In this document: positions 58,246 to 64,000 of the stretch, piece by piece | Position numbering within the stretch: position 1 is the stretch's first letter | Layout: each line of letters begins with the position of its first letter | NCBI GenBank assembly: GCA_038030265.1 | Contig: CM075943.1 | Coordinates: 21,452,001 to 21,516,000 of the forward strand | Length of the DNA: 64,000 nt | Source: Corythucha ciliata | Taxonomy: Eukaryota > Arthropoda > Insecta > Hemiptera > Tingidae | Reading direction: 5' to 3' | Made by a program: the position numbers and the translations under genes | Notes under the pieces: generated by a model | Told to the model about the DNA's origin: nothing | The model's database searches: none | Seen by the model: only the letters and a program-made list of their open reading frames with translations

Positions 58246-58320
58246 CGTGGCGGCCCTACACCTAAGGGGCCCGGGGCGGAAATTTCCAAGAGGCCCCTTT
58301 AAAGGAACAAGAAATATAAG
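58246..58320 (-). repeat. Conserved tail module bordering a family A array
   Basis: TGGCGGCCCTACACCTA, GGGGCCCGGGGCGG, AAATTTCCAAGAGGCCCC, AACAAGAAATATAAG. Reverse complement of the 11,971-12,052 module. It marks the junction between family F and family A DNA. Confidence 0.75.
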
Positions 58321-58329
58321 CTGTACATA

Positions 58330-59260
58330 GCGTTATTCTTATAATTTTAGCCGCGAATAAGCACTTTTTCAACAGCTTATCCACGGATTTGCACTTTTCC
58401 TCATTTTAAGCCGTGAATTATCGATTTTTCTCAGCGTGCCGTGTATTGGCGATTTTTTAAAATTTTAGCCACGGATTCGGGGCTTTCCCCGTTTATTCGG
58501 TAATTAATAATTACCAATTTTTATAAATTTGAAGTAGTATTTTTCATCAAATTAATACAGGAATTAGCTCATTATCCTAGCTTTAGCAGCCAAGTAGTGT
58601 TTTTACCCTACGAATAAGCTATTCGTTCCACAAATTTGATTGGAGTTTAGCGCTTTTCCTCAATTTTAACTGTGAATTAGCGCCTTTTCTCACTTCTATC
58701 CACGAATTAGCCATTTTCGCAACTTTATCTGCGAATTAGCTATTTTGTCCAATGAATTAGCGATTTTTCTAAATTTTAGCCCCGGCGTAGCGCTTGCTTC
58801 CAATTTTAACCGCATTTCTCGGTCATTTTCTCACTTTCATCTGCGAATTAGCGATTTTTCTCAATTTTAGCCCTAAAGTAGTGTTTTTATCAACTTTTGC
58901 CCCGATTTTTTTAAATTTAAGCCATAAATTAGCCCTTTTTCTCATTTTTAGCCGCGGACTTGGCCCAATACCAGCACATTAGCGTTTTATTCTAAATTTC
59001 TAGACCTCAAAATGGCCTCTACACTCCGTGAATTTGCTAATTTTTTCTCAATTTTGGTCTACGGCGGTATTTTAGTTAGGAAAACTGCGAATGGACGGGT
59101 TTTCGCAGGTTTAGCCACAAACATTGGCGCTATTTTCCAAACTTTTTGCTCCATACTTGTCCCAAGAACAGCACTTTAGTGCACCTTCTCAATTTTAGCC
59201 TGTTTTCTCAACGTTTGCCGTCAAGTTACCTCCAAAAGGCACGACATTGTACATTTCTCA
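58330..59260 (-). repeat. Family A minisatellite array, reversed
   Basis: Units GCCGCGAATTAGCGATTTTT, CTCAATTTTAGCC. About 30 copies. Orientation is consistent with the tail module at its left side. Confidence 0.85.
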
Positions 59261-59999
59261 ATTTCAACTTTCAGAATAACGCTTTTGAATATTCAGCATT
59301 CAGCAATACCATTCGCTGAGCACCTTCCAACGTTCTAAGCTATATAAACCCAAACATGAATTTCGCGAAAGTAATAAAGGCCAGAAATGTGACTCCAAAG
59401 TTACAATTCAGCGCCTTTTTGGGCCATACAATTTATTTATTGAATGACTTATCAGCTAAGACATTCAATGACTCATATAATCACGTTCAAAAGAAAAATC
59501 ATTGCTCTAAAACGCTGATTTTCTTCCTAAAATAGTGATTTCACGCTGTTTATTAGTCTGAAACAAGCAAGTAGTCCCTTTCCATTTTACGGATTTTTGG
59601 CTTAGAAAATTGCAATCATCTATCGAATCTCTACACTCTGGCCCCTACTTGCAATATTAGCGGCTATATTTGACCCTGAAACTGACGATTTCATACCTAC
59701 CTGGGAATCTTTGAAAGTTGCATGACTATTTCACGCCCTGACTAGTAATTTCTGTGATTGCTAACCCCAAAACTTGTTTATTGGACTACATCGTCTGTTT
59801 GGACACTGAATGAATGAGGCACGGATGCAGAGACTGTTTTATGGAGGGGCAGTTTATTGCACGCTACTTATTAGGAAGGAAGGGGATAAAGTAACGAACA
59901 TGAGAAAGGGGGTTTTTATATTTTCTTGATTCCTTATGGTGGATTTCACCACCCCTGCTTATGGTTGGGCTTAAAATTAAGTCGGGCATTTAATGTAAA
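59261..59999 (-). repeat. Family F block with GTCATTGAATG module, reversed
   Basis: 59,430-59,490 carries the complement of the ATTGAATGAC / GTCATTCAAT module also found at 16,019-16,080; 59,500-59,800 has diverged family F words (AATTGC or GCAATCATC, AAACTGACGATTTCA, GCATGACTATTTCACG). The stretch at 59,800-59,990 is single-copy. Whether it was inserted into the family A element or was part of it is unclear. Confidence 0.5.
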
Positions 60000-60390
60000 C
60001 AAGGTTCGGCTTTGTCAAGAGCGATTTTTTTAATTTTAGCCATGCATTTTAGAGTTTTTTCATCATTTCAGCCACGAATTTGCCACCAGAAAACCACGAT
60101 GTGGTTCTCGATTTAAGCCAAAAATTCTGTTTTTTTGTTTCATAAATTTGCTCCGAATAATTAGCGCATTTCCTCAGTTATAATGCTCGAATTAGACTGC
60201 CTTTTTCTCAATCTTAGTCGAGATTTAGTCATTTGTCTCAATTTTAGCGACGAGGTTGCCGCGAATCGGCGTCTTCTGAATTCTAGCAGCGAATGAGAAC
60301 TTGTTCGCAATTTTAGCCGCAGACTTGTACATTACCTTTTTTTCTAAATTTTAGCTTTAAAAAGGCCTCCATAAACCGCGAATTAGATAT
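60000..60390 (-). repeat. Family A minisatellite block, reversed
   Basis: About a dozen units (TTTTTTTAATTTTAGCCATG, CTCAATTTTAGCGACGAG), ending in a 24-T run at 60,390-60,413. Confidence 0.75.
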
Positions 60391-60492
60391 TTTTTTTTTT
60401 TTTTTTTTTTTTTGAGGAAGTGACCTCACACGGCGGCGGTTCCAACGGGGGACATGGTCCCTGTGACCTCTCTGGATCCGCACCTGCCATGT
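60391..60492 (-). mobile_element. Transposon end: G-rich terminus beside a poly-T run
   Basis: Read on the minus strand: GGCAGGTGCGGATCCAGAGA, GGTCACAGGGACCATG, CCGCCGCCGTGTGAGGTCAC, then poly-A. GTGCGGATCCAG followed by G-rich DNA is a familiar arthropod transposon terminus. It closes the run of reversed family A and F blocks. The 116-codon frame at 60,420-60,770 (+) starts inside it and is not credible. Confidence 0.5.
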
Positions 60493-63400
60493 ATAGAGCG
60501 GAAATATTGGACACATTTAGCAAAAGGGCCATAGTAATAATAAGTATAGGGCCGGTGCTTGAGGATTCAGAAGTGGGTGTTTTATTAATTTATTCTCTCA
60601 TATTCATGAGGGCCGCCCAGAAGGAAAGGATAATTCCGAAGAACCATCTGCTCACCGTATATTTATATGACCAAATTCGCGGTTTCTGGAGAAAAGTCTG
60701 GTTTTACTGCCAAACTAATCGGAGAGTTCTGAGGGCCACATTTTCAGTCCATTGTGTCTGTTTCTATTGATAGTTCCCCTGGCTTTTCCGAAGAAAAATG
60801 TTAATTTTTGAGTAGCAAAGTCGGTTTCTGGAGGAGATTTTTGCGGGTTTCGGCTTATGAGGGCGAAATGCGCAGATTAATTGTCAATTGGGCAATTTTT
60901 CGGTCTGAATTGACTGTATGTATGAAGCAGTGTTGCTGATGCTTGCTGGGGGCAATAGAGACTTGAAAAGCTCATTTGGCCTCGGTAACTGACAACGTTT
61001 GGAATTCGCCTCGCCCTACGACAATCCGACCAAGTGTTCATCTACATACCAGACTCATTCTAAACGTAGAAAAGAAAATAGAGAGAAAACAGAAAAAACC
61101 TGTGCACAGGCGTCAAATTTGTATTGGCAGATGACGCTCAACCGAAAAAGTATTCAAAACGAAGTTGAATACATTATAAAAAACCTCCAGAGGGAATAAC
61201 ACTTTATATTTCACGCTCCCTCCGCCTTACGAGCTTCATCTTTCATAATACTGTGATGCAATGTTATTCTATGCCCAAACTCAAGTGCAGCAATGGTCAC
61301 GCAAACTGTGAAGTTAGGACTATAGGACCCCTACCGACTTTAATCGAATGCATAAATAAACAGTAACAGTAGCGCGCAGCATGTAAGAAAAGTAAATCAA
61401 ATTAGGCAGATGCCAAATTGACAATATGGTGTGGAACATCTTGCACTACTCCCATCGAATCTGTCTCTCTCAATTCTGTCAGTCGGCGTAAAGCGAGGAG
61501 ACGTGAGGAAGAAAAAAAACTGCGTATAGGACTCCCAAATCGAATTTATTTTTTCAAGTGCCATTTTTATATTATCTCCTTTGTATAAAGAATTTTATAT
61601 AAAGAAAAGGATTACATTAAATAAGAATCTCCTTTTACCATTCCTATCCCTTTCTTTCAGAGCCAGGCGCTGTTGGTCTGCAACGCATGAACACCAATAT
61701 CAGAGGAACTTTTTTCGTTGGGAGAGAAATAAAATTAATGCTTTCAATTTTCAGTCGGATGCACGTCAAAACCTTGTTCCCATCACTTTAATTAATTTGT
61801 TTATTTTGGAACACGAGTGGAACGGGTGAAAGTAAAAACAATAAAATTGCGATGCCCACATTACATACGGAAGAGGGCATTAGTGCTAATCAAAATGGCA
61901 GATGTACCTTTCATTTTGTTATTTAATTGGTGGAACAAGCGAGCAAAAGAGGGGCTTTCCAAGCAACGGTGCAAGGGGGCAGCAAACTGCAACATTGAAA
62001 ATTGAAAGCGACGAGAATTTCATTCGAAAAACAAAAAATACGTATACCCCGTTATACACAGTAACCATTTCAATTTTCGCCGGTTATAGTTTAATAAGAC
62101 CCCCACACCCCTCGCCATTCCATCATGCTTTACCTCTCAAATAACGAGGCCGACAATTAATTTTACTCACGTATCTGTAGAAAGCTGTGCTCAATAAGTT
62201 ATTTTTTTTTTTTCCCCTCACACCCCATAATTTCTTTCTTCTTTCCGAACCCTCCGCTCCACGCTATTTTACTTTCTTTGGCATTTCGCCCGCACCCCAT
62301 CCCCCACTTTTCCAGAAGTTAGCTCGAAGGTAGCCTGTAAAAGGCGCGAAGAGCGAATAGAGGCGCAAACCTTTCATGCAATCGCAAAACAGTTCGAGAA
62401 ACACGGTGTTCATCAAGTTTAGTCTAATAAACTCGAATGCTATAAGCATCCCTTTGGACTTATGCTGTTTACGCAGGTGAAGCACGAAGCTCTTATAAGA
62501 ACGTAGTAAGGGAGTAGAACGGGGAACTATCGAAGCGATTAATTTAATTTTACTAACTTGAAATCGACGAATGTGTTTTGTGGAGGCTTTCTCTGGGAAA
62601 AACAGGAGCTAAAACATGCAGGTGGTAAACTCGTTTTAAATACTACCTCACTCTTATGGCTTGGGAGCTACCTCTTAATCCCTTTGAACGTGAGAGGCCC
62701 GAAGAGTGTGGGCGTTCACTTGGAAAAACTTCAAAAGGAAGAAACGGGCGAGTTCGCCACTCAATATGTACTACCACCCATAGCATACTATGACCACCTA
62801 CGCAGCGTGCGTTACATTAGATGTGGAAGAGGGTTGCCAGTTCATTGGCCAAAAAAGTCTGCGGAGGCTGGAGGATTATCGCTCGAGGGAAGACAAATCT
62901 CGAATATAAAATAAAAACAATTAGCATTTACGCATGAAAATAAAATTATCTCGAAAAACTTCTGTGGAGAACGGATAACAAATCTTTAATAATGAATGGG
63001 CATCTAATGACAATTTCTATAGTCAAAGAGGGAAAAAAGGCAGGATTCGGCTAGTTGACAAAGATAATAAATGAAGCATTATAGGGAAAAGCCTCCTTCA
63101 CCGTTTCCCCTTCTTTGACGTTATTAGCAATTCGTTTCAGAAAAGAAAATTTCTGGGAAGATTACGTAGAGTGGAATCATTAACAGAAGGAGAGGAGAAG
63201 ACTACTTTTGTGACATAACCCAATGTCGCCGTCACGCAGATGACCGTACTGATTTTGTTAGACGTAACGTTAAGAGGGGGGGGGATTGAAGAGCTTGGGC
63301 CATTTTTGTTGGGTTGTAAACACACACAAAAAAACAACACAGGATCGTAAAAAGAACCTCATTAGGGATCATCAAAAAAGAATAAAGGCAAGCATAAGAA

Positions 63401-64000
63401 ATTGATTTGGAATTTACAAGGTGGGACGCACTAAAAAAAAAGTAACGGCAGTCTTCAGCATTTTGCAGTGAAAACAAGGATGAGTGGGATGCGCACGACA
63501 ATGCATTTCCATCCAGATATGAATAGCAATCTAAGTTCCCCATTCATGAAATCGCGCGAACTGCGTAGGTGCTTGTGAAAATAGCTCGCTAAAAAATTCC
63601 GTCATACACATCGACTATTTCATCGACGGTCCAAGTTCTCAGAAAATTGTTCTATAAACATGAAACCCTTTTATTCACCCTACAGCTACGACGAGTCCAA
63701 CATTTTTCCAATCGACCTCTAACGCTTGTTTTAACTTGGAAAATTTGTATCAACAGTATTTTTAATTCGAGTTCTGTTAATTGGAAGAAAGAAAACGAAC
63801 CCTCTCTTTTATATTATCCTATCCAGAGACAACTATTAATTGTATTTTGTATTAAAGAAATAATTTTATAGCGTTTGAAAGTCCTATAGTATTTTCACCT
63901 TTTCAACAAGTTGTGACGTACTTTCTCTACAAGTTGAAAAAACAAGTATTTTAGTTAATAATTATCATCTGCAAATGATCTCGTCTGGAATTCCAATAAA
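60493..64000. other. AT-rich stretch without recognised genes
   Basis: Frames at 62,558-62,914 (+, 118 codons), 60,999-61,199 (+) and 63,232-63,543 (-) match no family I recognise. GGGTTGCCAGTTCATTGGCC at 62,830-62,849 resembles the TTGCCA-type ends seen elsewhere. A 9-G run is at 63,276-63,284. No tandem array. Confidence 0.45.

Noticed and set aside
60420..60770. 116-codon plus-strand frame as a gene
   Set aside because: It begins inside a G-rich transposon terminus and has no recognised domain.

Overview
This window looks like non-coding, repeat-rich nuclear DNA from an animal, most likely an arthropod and possibly a hemipteran insect. That placement is inference from AT-richness, degenerate minisatellites, many MITE-like inverted repeats, a tRNA-derived SINE-like sequence, and remnants of PIF/Harbinger and hAT transposons. 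I found no bacterial operon structure, rRNA, CRISPR array or intact host gene. Open reading frames longer than 60 codons are short, overlap on both strands, and mostly fall in repeats or unique AT-rich DNA.

The only recognisable protein-coding matter is transposon-derived. At 45.9-48.2 kb there is a two-gene PIF/Harbinger locus: a broken Myb/SANT-like gene on the + strand, tail-to-tail with a HARBI1-type DDE transposase on the - strand. The transposase keeps its D, D and E residues and has a candidate 73-bp intron. At 12.32-12.49 kb a short hAT-type transposase fragment carries the GQGYDGAS motif, followed by a hAT-like end.

The dominant theme is degenerate tandem arrays with periods of about 17 to 34 bp. 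Family A (about 30 bp, word GCTAATTCGCGGCTAAAA) fills 1-360, 541-2560, 10140-11960, 34550-35150, 52080-53360, 58330-59260 and 60000-60390. Family D (about 30-33 bp, GTCAGTTTGGCCATTTT) fills 18480-18930, 23490-24090, 27240-27800, 28600-28930 and 40440-42200, with an overlaid ~300-345 bp higher-order period. Family F (GCAAAATTGCAAGTTTC), family G (AATTTCGCGGGTTTGGCTC), family C (exact 20-bp period) and family E (17 bp, AACCACAGCAAAGGTCC) fill further blocks. Several family A arrays have a shared non-repetitive head and a GC-rich tail, so they look like parts of mobile elements, not free satellites. One 3.7-kb block (15.4-19.1 kb) has ~200-bp inverted ends and carries four different array families.

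The rest includes an 836-bp TA-flanked element inserted into a family A array, a 516-bp near-perfect hairpin element at 49.9 kb, a 359-bp fold-back at 36.4 kb, nested ~140-bp MITEs at 42.4-43.2 kb, a small MITE inside the Myb-like pseudogene, and many G or C homopolymer runs of 9-14 bp. Stretches between these blocks are AT-rich and mostly featureless to the eye.
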